Positions 16,492 to 24,587 of a DNA stretch of 64,000 nt are shown piece by piece (positions within the stretch are counted from its first letter, which is position 1; every line of letters starts with the position of its first letter). The position numbers were made by a program, and so were the translations under genes. Below the pieces are notes generated by a model that saw nothing but the letters and a program-made list of their open reading frames with translations, did no database searches and had not been told where the DNA came from. Source of the stretch: Mucilaginibacter agri. GTDB taxonomy: Bacteria > Bacteroidota > Bacteroidia > Sphingobacteriales > Sphingobacteriaceae. The stretch lies in the NCBI RefSeq assembly GCF_009928685.1, contig NZ_WWEO01000034.1:1-64000 (forward strand). The letters run 5' to 3'.

Positions 16492-17730
16492 ATGAAAATT
16501 AACATTAAAAACATAGGAAGACTGGCTATCATTTTAGCCCTGCCATTTATGATCAGTTCTTGCGGCAGCAAGCCGGCCGAAGATACAGAGACCAAGGCTA
16601 AACCGGATACCGCACACAAAGAAGATAAGAACACGGTGGAAGTTACCGCCGCCCAGTATCGGGCCATCGGCATCTCTATGGGCTCTACAGAATTGAAAGG
16701 CCTTGCCGGGCTTTTAAAAGTAAATGGCTTTATTGATGTACCGCCGCAGAACCTGGTTAGCGTAACTACGCAAATGGGCGGGATCATTAAATCCACACCC
16801 TTATTACAAGGCAGCAGCGTGAACAAAGGTGAAGTGATCGCCGTATTGCAAAACCAGGACTACGTACAGCTGCAACAGGATTATCTGGAAAGCAAAAGCC
16901 AACTGGAGCTTAGTGATTCAGAATATAAAAGACAGCAGGAATTAGCGAAGCAAAATGTCAACTCGCAGAAGGTATTACAGCAAGCCAAAGCCCAGTACCA
17001 GACGATGCTGGCCCGGGAAAACGCTTTAAAGCAACGCCTGCGACTGATCAATATCAGCCCGGAGAGCCTGGCTGCCGGAAATATCCGTAGCTCCATCAAT
17101 ATCTATGCGCCGATCAGCGGCTATGTAACCAAGGTCAATGTTAATACCGGCAAGTTCATCAACCCGAACGATGTGATGTTCGAGATCGTGAACAGCTCCA
17201 ATCTGCACGTAGAGCTGAACGTCTTTGAAAAAGACGCGGAGAAGGTTAAGCCCGGGCAACGGGTAAGATTCAACCTATCCAATGATTCTACTGATCGTAT
17301 TGCGACCGTGCAGCTGGTTGGCCGCGAGATCAACACCGATAAAACCGTTACGGTACATGCCATCGCCAAGGGCAGCATCAAATTCATTCCGGGAACCTAT
17401 CTGAAAGCGTTTATCGAAACCGGCAGCAGCCAGGTAACAGCTTTACCGGAATCGGCGATAGTCGATTACCAGGGCAAAAAATATGTTTTCGCGCAATCCC
17501 CTGTTAAAAAGATCAGTGGTCACCAGCATGAGAAGGATGAACCCGAAAGTGTAAAAGAAGCGGCCGGGGAATCTTTTCACTTTGAAATGGTGGAAGTGAC
17601 GACCGGCATTTCTGATGGTGGATTCACAGAAGTGCAGTTACCGCAGGATCTCGACCTGAAGGGCCGTATCGTCATGAAAGGCGCTTATGACCTGCTATCC
17701 AAAATGAAGAACAGCGAAGAAGAAGAATAA
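16492..17730 (+). CDS. czcB: RND efflux periplasmic adaptor lipoprotein (CzcB/CusB type)
   Basis: A 412-residue membrane-fusion protein. The N-terminus carries a lipoprotein signal with lipobox ISSC (C24) followed by GSKPAEDTE, so it is anchored in the inner membrane. Next come a barrel-sandwich half (MGGIIKSTPLLQGSSVNKGE), a helical hairpin (about 125-185), the second half (IYAPISGYVTKVNVNTGKF) and the beta-barrel domain. A His/Glu-rich insertion near 340-350 (SGHQHEKDEPE) could bind metal. It bridges the pump and the outer-membrane part of the preceding fusion protein. Spacing of 8 bp upstream and 6 bp downstream supports one operon. Confidence 0.9.
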   Translation: MKINIKNIGRLAIILALPFMISSCGSKPAEDTETKAKPDTAHKEDKNTVEVTAAQYRAIGISMGSTELKGLAGLLKVNGFIDVPPQNLVSVTTQMGGIIKSTPLLQGSSVNKGEVIAVLQNQDYVQLQQDYLESKSQLELSDSEYKRQQELAKQNVNSQKVLQQAKAQYQTMLARENALKQRLRLINISPESLAAGNIRSSINIYAPISGYVTKVNVNTGKFINPNDVMFEIVNSSNLHVELNVFEKDAEKVKPGQRVRFNLSNDSTDRIATVQLVGREINTDKTVTVHAIAKGSIKFIPGTYLKAFIETGSSQVTALPESAIVDYQGKKYVFAQSPVKKISGHQHEKDEPESVKEAAGESFHFEMVEVTTGISDGGFTEVQLPQDLDLKGRIVMKGAYDLLSKMKNSEEEE

Positions 17731-17736
17731 AACGCC

Positions 17737-19917
17737 ATGATGGGCCTGTTTAAATACTTAATACCAAAAACTATGAAAAAGAAAGTTAATGCAACGCCGG
17801 CCGTAAAGGAACAACCGGTTAAGAAAAAAGCAGGCCCTGCTGCTGACAGCAAAAAAAAGGGCGAGCCTGAAGTAAACGACAAACCAAAAACCGGAAATGA
17901 ACATAAAGGTGATGACCACGAGGAAGAAGAAGGTCACGACCATGAGCATGGCGGGATCTTCGGGAAAAACACAGAGATGATCTTCGCCATTATTTGCGGC
18001 GTTGCGCTTGGCGCTGGCTGGGGATTGTCTTTTATCAGTGGCCTGCCAAGCTGGTTAAGCTTAGCCTTATATCTGACCGCTTATTTCTTTGGCGGATTTT
18101 TTACCGCCAAGGAAGCAGTGGAAACTATTCTTAAAGGCGGTTTTGAAATCGACTTTTTAATGCTTGTCGCGGCCATCGGTGCAGGGATACTTGGTGCCTG
18201 GGTGGAGGGGGCTTTATTACTGTTCCTTTTCAGCCTCGGACATTCCCTGGAGCATTATGCAATGGGTAAAGCACGCAAATCCATCGCGGCGCTGACCAGT
18301 CTTGCCCCGCCGACCGCGCTCGTTTCAAGAGACGGTAAACAGGAGGAAGTACGTATCGAGGAACTGGTATTAGGCGATATCATCATCATTAAACCGAACA
18401 GCAAAATACCTGCCGACGGCGTCGTGGTCAAGGGCGAAGGAAGCGTGAACCAGGCCCCCATTACCGGGGAAAGTGTGCCGGTTGACAAATCGCCGGTACC
18501 TGATGCCAGTAAGGATTTCAGTAATGAAGCCAGTATCAAACCACAATACCGTGTATTCGCGGGTACGATCAACGGCGCTTCCGCTTTAGAGGTCAAGGTG
18601 ATCAAAGAGGCCAAAGATTCTACCATCAGCCGTTTAGTTAAAATGGTGAACGAGGCGGAAAAGCAAAAGTCACCGACCCAACTGTTTACCGATAAGTTTG
18701 AGAAATTCTTTGTACCGGCGGTACTGATCCTGGTAGTAGCCTTGTGCTTTGCCTATCTGGTGATCGATGAGCCTTTTGCCAAGAGCTTTTACCGCGCAAT
18801 GTCGGTACTGGTTGCGGCCAGTCCTTGTGCACTTGCCATATCAACGCCAAGTGCGGTACTCGCCGGGGTTGCACGCGCCGCCCGTGGTGGTGTACTGATC
18901 AAAGGCGGCAGGCCTCTGGAGGACCTTGGTTCCCTGAATGCCATAGCTTTCGACAAGACCGGTACTTTAACGGAAGGGAAACCGCAGTTGACCAACGCGC
19001 TGCCTTTCGATAAGATCACGGAAGAAGAATTGCTGACGCTGGCCGTAGCGGTCGAAAAGCTAAGCGACCATCCGCTGGCCGAAGCCATCGTTTTGGGTGC
19101 CATGGAAAAGTTAAAAAAAGCGCATATACCGGAAGCGCATAATGTAAAAGGTATTACCGGGCGAGGTGTTCAGGCCGAAGTTGGCGGTAAAAAAGTGCTC
19201 ATCGGCAACAAAGCCCTGTTCGAAAAAACTATACTTGATGGACTTTTAAAACAGGTGGAAGATCTTGAAAAGGAAGGCCATACGACCATGCTGGTCAAAC
19301 GGGACAAGGATTTTATCGGCTTGCTGTCCTTAATGGATGTACCGCGCAAGGAAGCCAAACATGTGCTTTCGGAACTGAGCAGCCTGGGCATTAAGAAAAT
19401 GGTTATGCTGACCGGCGATAACCAGCAGGTGGCAGACGCGGTCGCCAAACAGATCGGCATTACCGAAGCCTGGGGCGACCTGATGCCGGAAGATAAAGTG
19501 AAGGCTGTTCAAAAGCTGGACAAGTCAGAAAAAATGGTGGCCATGATCGGCGACGGGGTGAATGACGCGCCGGCTATGGCTAAAAGTACCGTCGGTATCG
19601 CCATGGGCGCAGCCGGTTCGGATGTGGCACTGGAAACGGCGGATATCGCCCTGATGGGGGACAAGCTGGAAAGCCTGCCGTTTGCAATCGGATTGAGCCG
19701 TAAGGCCAAAGGGATCATCAAACAAAATCTTTGGATCAGCCTGGGTATGGTTGCGGTTTTAATCCCGCTGACCGTATTAGGTATAGCCTCGATCGGCCCG
19801 GCGGTGATCGCGCATGAAGGTTCTACCCTGTTGGTAGTGTTTAACGCTTTGCGCCTGCTGGCTTATGATAGCGCTCATAAAAATGTAGCTAAGACTAAAA
19901 AACGAAAGGATGCTTAA
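17737..19917 (+). CDS. P1B-4-type metal-exporting P-type ATPase with His-rich N-terminus
   Basis: A 726-residue P-type ATPase. It contains the phosphorylation motif DKTGT at 406-410, TGES in the actuator domain, SDHPLAEA and GDGVNDAPA. The membrane metal site is SPC (362-364) with HEGST at 693-697 in the last helices. This SPC plus HEGxT pair is characteristic of P1B-4 (CoaT/CtpD-like) pumps handling Co, Zn, Fe or Cd rather than copper. It has no HMA domain; instead the first 75 residues are Lys-rich and then His/Glu-rich (DDHEEEEGHDHEHGG). It should pump metal from cytoplasm to periplasm for onward export by the Czc system. It overlaps the Nramp-like gene by 8 bp. Confidence 0.92.
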   Translation: MMGLFKYLIPKTMKKKVNATPAVKEQPVKKKAGPAADSKKKGEPEVNDKPKTGNEHKGDDHEEEEGHDHEHGGIFGKNTEMIFAIICGVALGAGWGLSFISGLPSWLSLALYLTAYFFGGFFTAKEAVETILKGGFEIDFLMLVAAIGAGILGAWVEGALLLFLFSLGHSLEHYAMGKARKSIAALTSLAPPTALVSRDGKQEEVRIEELVLGDIIIIKPNSKIPADGVVVKGEGSVNQAPITGESVPVDKSPVPDASKDFSNEASIKPQYRVFAGTINGASALEVKVIKEAKDSTISRLVKMVNEAEKQKSPTQLFTDKFEKFFVPAVLILVVALCFAYLVIDEPFAKSFYRAMSVLVAASPCALAISTPSAVLAGVARAARGGVLIKGGRPLEDLGSLNAIAFDKTGTLTEGKPQLTNALPFDKITEEELLTLAVAVEKLSDHPLAEAIVLGAMEKLKKAHIPEAHNVKGITGRGVQAEVGGKKVLIGNKALFEKTILDGLLKQVEDLEKEGHTTMLVKRDKDFIGLLSLMDVPRKEAKHVLSELSSLGIKKMVMLTGDNQQVADAVAKQIGITEAWGDLMPEDKVKAVQKLDKSEKMVAMIGDGVNDAPAMAKSTVGIAMGAAGSDVALETADIALMGDKLESLPFAIGLSRKAKGIIKQNLWISLGMVAVLIPLTVLGIASIGPAVIAHEGSTLLVVFNALRLLAYDSAHKNVAKTKKRKDA

Positions 19918-21226
19918 AAAGGTAAAAAAGTTCTTTGGTGCCTTAGGCCCCGGGATCGTAACAGGAGCAAGTGACGATGATCCGTCAGGCATTGCCACCT
20001 ATTCTCAGGCGGGTGCCAAATATGGCATGGCAACACTCTGGACAGTGCTGGTCACTTTTCCGCTTATGGCGGCTATCCAGGAAATGTGCGCTCGGATCGG
20101 TCTCATCACTTCGGCCGGGCTGACCACCACCCTGAAGCAGCATTACGGCAAACCGGTGCTTTACCTGATGGTAATATTCAGCGTACCTGCCATTATTTTG
20201 AACATCGGGGCGGATATTGCCGCTATGGGTGCTGTCGCGAACTTGTTGGTGCCTTCCGTGCCGCCAATTTACTTTAGCATACTTTTTACAGGGCTGCTAC
20301 TGTTCTTTATCGTCTACCTTCCTTATCAAAAGTTAGCCGCGGTATTAAAATACCTGTGCCTGACGCTGCTGCTTTATATAGCGGTACCATTCTTTACCAA
20401 ACCCGACTGGGGTGAGGTGTTAAAACAGACCGTAGTGCCTACCATCAAATGGGATAAAGATTTCATTGGCGTATTGGTCGCTATCCTGGGTACCACCATC
20501 TCTCCCTATCTTTTTTTCTGGCAAACGGCCATGGAAGCCGAGGATGTGAAAGCAGTTAAAAGGCAAGTCATGATCAATAAGCGATTACTTACCTTAAGCG
20601 ATGATTTTCCGGATAACGGGGAGAAAAGGGAAAAACGCCTGCTGACCATGCTGATCCAAAAGATGAGCATCGATGTGAATCTCGGCATGTTCCTGTCTAA
20701 CCTGATCATGTTTTTCACGATCCTGGCTACCGGTACGGCACTTTATAGTCACGGTGTCAGAAACATAGCTACAGTGGAACAGGCGGCCAAAGCCCTCGAA
20801 CCGGTGGCCGGCAAACTCTCCTACCTGCTGTTCGCGGTTGGCATCATTGGAACGGGTTTTCTGGCTATTCCCGTATTGAGCGGTTCCTTATCCTATATCG
20901 TAACAGAAACATTTGGCCTGAAAGGCAGTCTGGATAAGAAGTTCAAACAAGCAAAAGCCTTTTATGCGATCCTGATCGTTTCCGTTTTACTGGGATTGAG
21001 CATTAATTATTTTGGGATCAACCCGGTCGATGCGCTTTTATACACCGCCATACTTTACGGAGTCACCTGTCCGGTCATCATTGCCATCGTATTGCATATT
21101 GCCAACAACAAAGACATTATGGGTGATTACACGAATAAATGGCTGTCGAATACGCTGGGCGGACTATGCCTGCTGGTCATGACCATAGGTGCCGGATTTT
21201 TGATCTACCTGCAATTCTGGAAATAA
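19910..21226 (+). CDS. Nramp-family transporter with altered metal-site motifs
   Basis: A 438-residue, roughly 11-helix Nramp/SLC11-fold protein. Canonical manganese/iron Nramps have DPGN in helix 1 and MPH in helix 6. Here helix 1 reads DPSG (D24-G27) and the helix 6 segment AILGTTISPYLFFWQT has SPY (198-200), so the Asn, Met and His ligands are replaced. Similar changes are known in Nramp-related transporters whose substrate differs (for example magnesium). The fold also appears in the helix 1 region (FGALGPGIVTGASD) and in ARIGLITSAGL. Substrate cannot be assigned; import of a hard cation such as Mg is a possibility given the MgtC-like gene downstream. It overlaps the ATPase gene by 8 bp. 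Confidence 0.88.
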   Translation: MLKKVKKFFGALGPGIVTGASDDDPSGIATYSQAGAKYGMATLWTVLVTFPLMAAIQEMCARIGLITSAGLTTTLKQHYGKPVLYLMVIFSVPAIILNIGADIAAMGAVANLLVPSVPPIYFSILFTGLLLFFIVYLPYQKLAAVLKYLCLTLLLYIAVPFFTKPDWGEVLKQTVVPTIKWDKDFIGVLVAILGTTISPYLFFWQTAMEAEDVKAVKRQVMINKRLLTLSDDFPDNGEKREKRLLTMLIQKMSIDVNLGMFLSNLIMFFTILATGTALYSHGVRNIATVEQAAKALEPVAGKLSYLLFAVGIIGTGFLAIPVLSGSLSYIVTETFGLKGSLDKKFKQAKAFYAILIVSVLLGLSINYFGINPVDALLYTAILYGVTCPVIIAIVLHIANNKDIMGDYTNKWLSNTLGGLCLLVMTIGAGFLIYLQFWK

Positions 21227-21227
21227 C

Positions 21228-21890
21228 ATGAAAGCGATCAATCTGGAATTCCCCGTTATATTAGTTGGCCTGGTTTTTTTAGGCCTGGTCACTTTTACCT
21301 GTCTGGCGAATACGGCGGTGACCTCGCAGTTAACGGCGTTTAACCAACATATAGGATCGGCTATCAATAATGCCCGGTTTTCCTTAATGGATACGCTATC
21401 TCCGCATATCGGCAGTTTTTATTTCTGGATACCGTTCTATTGTTGCCTGATCTTATTGTTAGCTGGTTTCGACCGGGTGAAATTCTTAAGAACCTTCCTG
21501 TTTTTCACAGCCTATCTGTTGATAGCCGGTTTTTGCACCTGGCTGTTAAATTTAATGGGCTCACGATTTTTACCCGAAAGTAGTACAAACTTTCACTATA
21601 ACTACAGTGGCCTGGCAATGGACCGTTCGCTGATCTGCATAAATGCGACGCTTTCCTTTGGCGCAGCAATTTTCATTTCCCTGTTTTTAGACAGAAGGTT
21701 TACCGTTATTAAAGCGGCGTTGCTGCTTTTTAGCCTGGTGATCATCTATAATCTGATCTACCTCGGGGGCGACCTGCCTGTCACTTTATTGCTGGGCATG
21801 GTAGCCGGCGTAGCGACTGCATTGCTCTGCAAATCCTGGTTTAAAAGGCTTAGCGACGAATCAACGATCAACAAATTTATAGCATCATGA
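21228..21890 (+). CDS. Degenerate PAP2-like membrane protein
   Basis: A 220-residue protein with about five to six membrane helices. The layout and the ending (IIYNLIYLGGDLPVTLLLGM) resemble the PAP2 phosphatase pattern SRVYLGVHYPSDVLAG, and DRSLICINATLSFGAA takes the place of the PSGH motif. The catalytic His and Arg residues of PAP2 enzymes are missing at both places, so if related it is probably inactive as a phosphatase. It follows the Nramp-like gene by one base and overlaps the ZIP gene by 4 bp. The role may be structural or in lipid/ion handling; unknown. Confidence 0.6.
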   Translation: MKAINLEFPVILVGLVFLGLVTFTCLANTAVTSQLTAFNQHIGSAINNARFSLMDTLSPHIGSFYFWIPFYCCLILLLAGFDRVKFLRTFLFFTAYLLIAGFCTWLLNLMGSRFLPESSTNFHYNYSGLAMDRSLICINATLSFGAAIFISLFLDRRFTVIKAALLLFSLVIIYNLIYLGGDLPVTLLLGMVAGVATALLCKSWFKRLSDESTINKFIAS

Positions 21891-22612
21891 CTTCCAAAGA
21901 AATATTGTTTTCCGTCATTCCGGTATTGCTGCTTTGTTCCGGCGGGCTCATTGCCTTATACCGTCCGCCCGGTTCAGCCCTGAAAAGCTTCGTGCTTCAC
22001 TTTGCGGCGGGGGTGGTTTTCTCTGTAGTGGCCGTTGAGCTATTACCGGACATGATCAAAATTCATGATGCCAAATCTATTATCATAGGCTTTACCGCAG
22101 GCATTACAGCCATGCTGCTGATCAAACATTATACGGAAAAATTAGCGGTTAAAGAAAGTGCAACTTCAGAAGCTAAAGGCTTACCGTGGGGTATCTTGAC
22201 CGCTATCGGAGTTGACCTGCTGCTGGATGGTATCCTGTTGGGAATAGGTTTCGCGGCCGGTGCCAAAGAGGGTGTTCTACTGGCATTAGCATTAGCGCTG
22301 GAATGTTTTTCCTTGGGAATGGCTACCGTAACGACCCTGCTGGGTTCAGCCCTATCCAGGAAAACGGTCACCATTATCCTGCTTGTTTTAAGCGTGCTGT
22401 TCATCATCGGTGCGCTGATCGGCTTATTATTATTACATGCAGCAGGAGACAAGGTCCTGGAACTGATCCTTTCCTTCGGTTCAGCGGCTCTTTTATTCCT
22501 GGTAACAGAAGAACTGCTGGTAGAGGCGCATGAGGAACGGGATTCTCCCATATTTACCGGAGCATTCTTTGGCGGGTTTTTAATTTTCATGATCCTGGGC
22601 ATGGTCATATAA
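21887..22612 (+). CDS. ZIP-family metal transporter
   Basis: A 241-residue ZIP (SLC39) protein with eight predicted helices. Helix 2 region reads LHFAAGVVFSVVAVELLPD; helix 4 has VDLLLDGILLGIGFAAG, matching HNxxDG without the His; helix 5 has LALECFSLGMA in place of HExPE; and an EELLVEAHEE segment follows helix 7. The central loop contains little histidine (KESATSEAKG). Altered histidines suggest a changed metal preference or direction. ZIPs move Zn, Fe or other divalent ions into the cytoplasm; a ZIP in an export operon is unusual. It is inside the metal operon, overlapping the gene before by 4 bp. Confidence 0.85.
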   Translation: MTSKEILFSVIPVLLLCSGGLIALYRPPGSALKSFVLHFAAGVVFSVVAVELLPDMIKIHDAKSIIIGFTAGITAMLLIKHYTEKLAVKESATSEAKGLPWGILTAIGVDLLLDGILLGIGFAAGAKEGVLLALALALECFSLGMATVTTLLGSALSRKTVTIILLVLSVLFIIGALIGLLLLHAAGDKVLELILSFGSAALLFLVTEELLVEAHEERDSPIFTGAFFGGFLIFMILGMVI

Positions 22613-22619
22613 CAACATC

Positions 22620-23309
22620 ATGGCGAAAAAAAATAAATTCAATATTTATCTGATGGATGCCCATCACAAACTATATGTGTCGCTGGTAGTGGCCGCCATA
22701 TTTTTTATGCTGCTGATCGGCCGTTTTTCCGGCCCTATTCATTTTATGATCACCTGGCTGGCTTATGCCGCTACGTCACTAACGCTATCAGGCCTGACCA
22801 TTTTCAATATACACCCGGCAGAGATCAGCCGTGAGGCACATGACCAGGATTCGAGCCGGACACTTGTTTTTGGTTTTGCGTTGCTGGCCTCGCTGGCAAG
22901 CCTTTTTGCGATCCTGATCCTGCTGAAAAGCACTGCTGCGGGGGATAAAGAGCAAATGACCGGGCAAATATTATTGTCACTGGCTTCAGTAGTAAGCTCC
23001 TGGGTGCTGGTGCATACCATCTTCACCTTCAGGTATGCGCATTTTTTTTACTGCGATATCGATAAGGATGCCGACGGAAAAAATCCTAAGCCCGGCGGGT
23101 TGCAGTTTCCGGAGGAGGATAAGCCCGATTATCTGGACTTCTGTTATTTTTCTTTTGTGATCGGTATGACCTTCCAGGTCTCCGATGTGCAGATCACCTC
23201 AAAAAGGATCAGACGGCTGGCGCTTATGCATGGCCTGCTCTCCTTTGGGTTTAATACCATTATTGTAGCACTCAGCATTAATGTCGTTGCCGGCTTAATG
23301 CAAAAATAG
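22620..23309 (+). CDS. DUF1345 membrane protein
   Basis: A 229-residue membrane protein of the DUF1345 family. It has the family core WVLVHTIFTFRYAHFFYCD, the GGLQFPEEDKPDYLDFCYFS segment and GMTFQVSDVQITSKRIRR, then a final pair of helices (NTIIVALSINVVAGL). Five membrane helices are expected. The family is widespread and its function unknown. It follows the ZIP gene by 7 bp in the same operon. Confidence 0.85.
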   Translation: MAKKNKFNIYLMDAHHKLYVSLVVAAIFFMLLIGRFSGPIHFMITWLAYAATSLTLSGLTIFNIHPAEISREAHDQDSSRTLVFGFALLASLASLFAILILLKSTAAGDKEQMTGQILLSLASVVSSWVLVHTIFTFRYAHFFYCDIDKDADGKNPKPGGLQFPEEDKPDYLDFCYFSFVIGMTFQVSDVQITSKRIRRLALMHGLLSFGFNTIIVALSINVVAGLMQK

Positions 23310-23317
23310 ATCAACTT

Positions 23318-23494
23318 ATGAAATGGACGAACGCAGACTACCCTTATGAAATGAACGACTTGGAACCGCATGTCAGGGAAAAGGCGATTGAGATCGCTAA
23401 CCAATTGAGAGATGAAAGAGTTGTCTCTGAATTGAATATTGTTTCGGAGGCGATCAAACGCGCGCAGGAATGGTTTTTAGAAATGGAAGGGTAA
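23318..23494 (+). CDS. Short conserved-looking protein (58 aa)
   Basis: The reading frame starts MKWTNADYPYEMNDLEPHVR and ends EWFLEMEG. It lies 8 bp after the DUF1345 stop and 1 bp before the next ATG, which is the spacing of a real operon gene. The WTNxDYP opening with a REKAIEIANQL helix resembles small bacterial proteins of about 60 residues with unknown role that I have seen annotated as hypothetical. Function unknown. Confidence 0.65.
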   Translation: MKWTNADYPYEMNDLEPHVREKAIEIANQLRDERVVSELNIVSEAIKRAQEWFLEMEG

Positions 23495-23495
23495 T

Positions 23496-24098
23496 ATGAA
23501 GATTGAATTTAAAGCATCTACAGAGGAGGGCTTGAACAAATACCTATTTGTAAAACAGCCTGATGAAAGCCGGGAAGGCGAAAACGCGCATATTAGTTTT
23601 CATCATTACCTGCTTTTAGCAAGCCGCCTGACCGAGGGAAAGTCCTGTTTTGTGCTGACCCGGTATTCGCCCTACTTAAAGGAAGTGCTTACGGGAGTTC
23701 AATCAACGGATTGGCATTATAATGTGATCGCAGACGATTTTCAGGGTCTGGGTGCTGACCTGGGGTTTAGTCTTTCGCACAAGTTGACTAACGGCAATTC
23801 GGTTAAAGAGCAAAGCGCTTACTTCCCTTTAAGGGACCTGTTGACCTTGCGAAGTTTTCCGGAAGATACCTTTGGGGACAAATCATCGCACGTTAGCATA
23901 TTCGCTTTAAAACCCGGAACAACGGAAGATATCCGGTCATTTTTAAATGCAAAAAGAGCCCCTTACCTACCTGAGCTTTTACTTGGAAATGAACTTTTTA
24001 TACATATTTCCTGCAGCAAATCATCCGGTTACTATGATACAATTTTAATAAAATCAGTTCAAAGCCTGGCATCAGTAATCACGGTGACCAGTACCTAA
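23496..24098 (+). CDS. Hypothetical protein (200 aa)
   Basis: No family recognised. It is soluble, mixed alpha/beta, without signal peptide or membrane helix. Noticeable segments are SFHHYLLLASRLTEGKSCFV and DFQGLGADLGFSLSHKL. It sits between the 58-aa gene (1 bp) and the MgtC-like gene (13 bp) in the long plus-strand run, so it is probably co-expressed with the metal and envelope genes. Confidence 0.65.
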   Translation: MKIEFKASTEEGLNKYLFVKQPDESREGENAHISFHHYLLLASRLTEGKSCFVLTRYSPYLKEVLTGVQSTDWHYNVIADDFQGLGADLGFSLSHKLTNGNSVKEQSAYFPLRDLLTLRSFPEDTFGDKSSHVSIFALKPGTTEDIRSFLNAKRAPYLPELLLGNELFIHISCSKSSGYYDTILIKSVQSLASVITVTST

Positions 24099-24111
24099 TT
24101 ATAAAGTTAAA

Positions 24112-24585
24112 ATGGGAATAAACACTGAAAGCGAATGGACAATCGTCCTGAAATTATTACTGGCCGTTTTCCTTGGTGGGGTTGTTGGCCTCGACAGGGA
24201 AAAACATGGCAGGAGTGCCGGCATCCGGACTTACGCCGCGGTTTGCCTGGGTGCCACATTATTCACGGCGATTGGTGAACATTTGGGTGATTTGGCTGCC
24301 GCATCCAGGATAATAGCAAATATTTTGGTGGGTATTGGGTTTTTAGGTGCGGGGATCATTTATAAAAATGACGTGACCAATAGCTCAAACGGGTTAACCA
24401 CAGCCGCTACTATTTGGTGCACTGCCGGAATAGGTGTGGCAGTAGGCATGAATATGCTGATCATCGCTTTTGTAGCAACAGGGGCACTATACGCATTACT
24501 TGCGCTTCATCATCAAAGCTGGTATACTAACTGGAAGAAAAAGATGCACGCTAAACACGGAACTGAAAAAAACGACGAGGAATAA
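24112..24585 (+). CDS. MgtC/SapB family membrane protein
   Basis: A 157-residue protein with the MgtC hallmark segments: GLDREKHGRSAGIRTYAAVC, then ILVGIGFLGAGIIYKND and SNGLTTAATIWCTAGIGVAV, giving four to five helices. It lacks the long C-terminal cytoplasmic domain of virulence MgtC, so it is a short SapB-type form. The family modulates the F1Fo ATPase and Mg-related physiology in other bacteria; direct transport is doubtful. It is 2 bp upstream of the site-2-protease-like gene. Confidence 0.9.
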   Translation: MGINTESEWTIVLKLLLAVFLGGVVGLDREKHGRSAGIRTYAAVCLGATLFTAIGEHLGDLAAASRIIANILVGIGFLGAGIIYKNDVTNSSNGLTTAATIWCTAGIGVAVGMNMLIIAFVATGALYALLALHHQSWYTNWKKKMHAKHGTEKNDEE

Positions 24586-24587
24586 CC

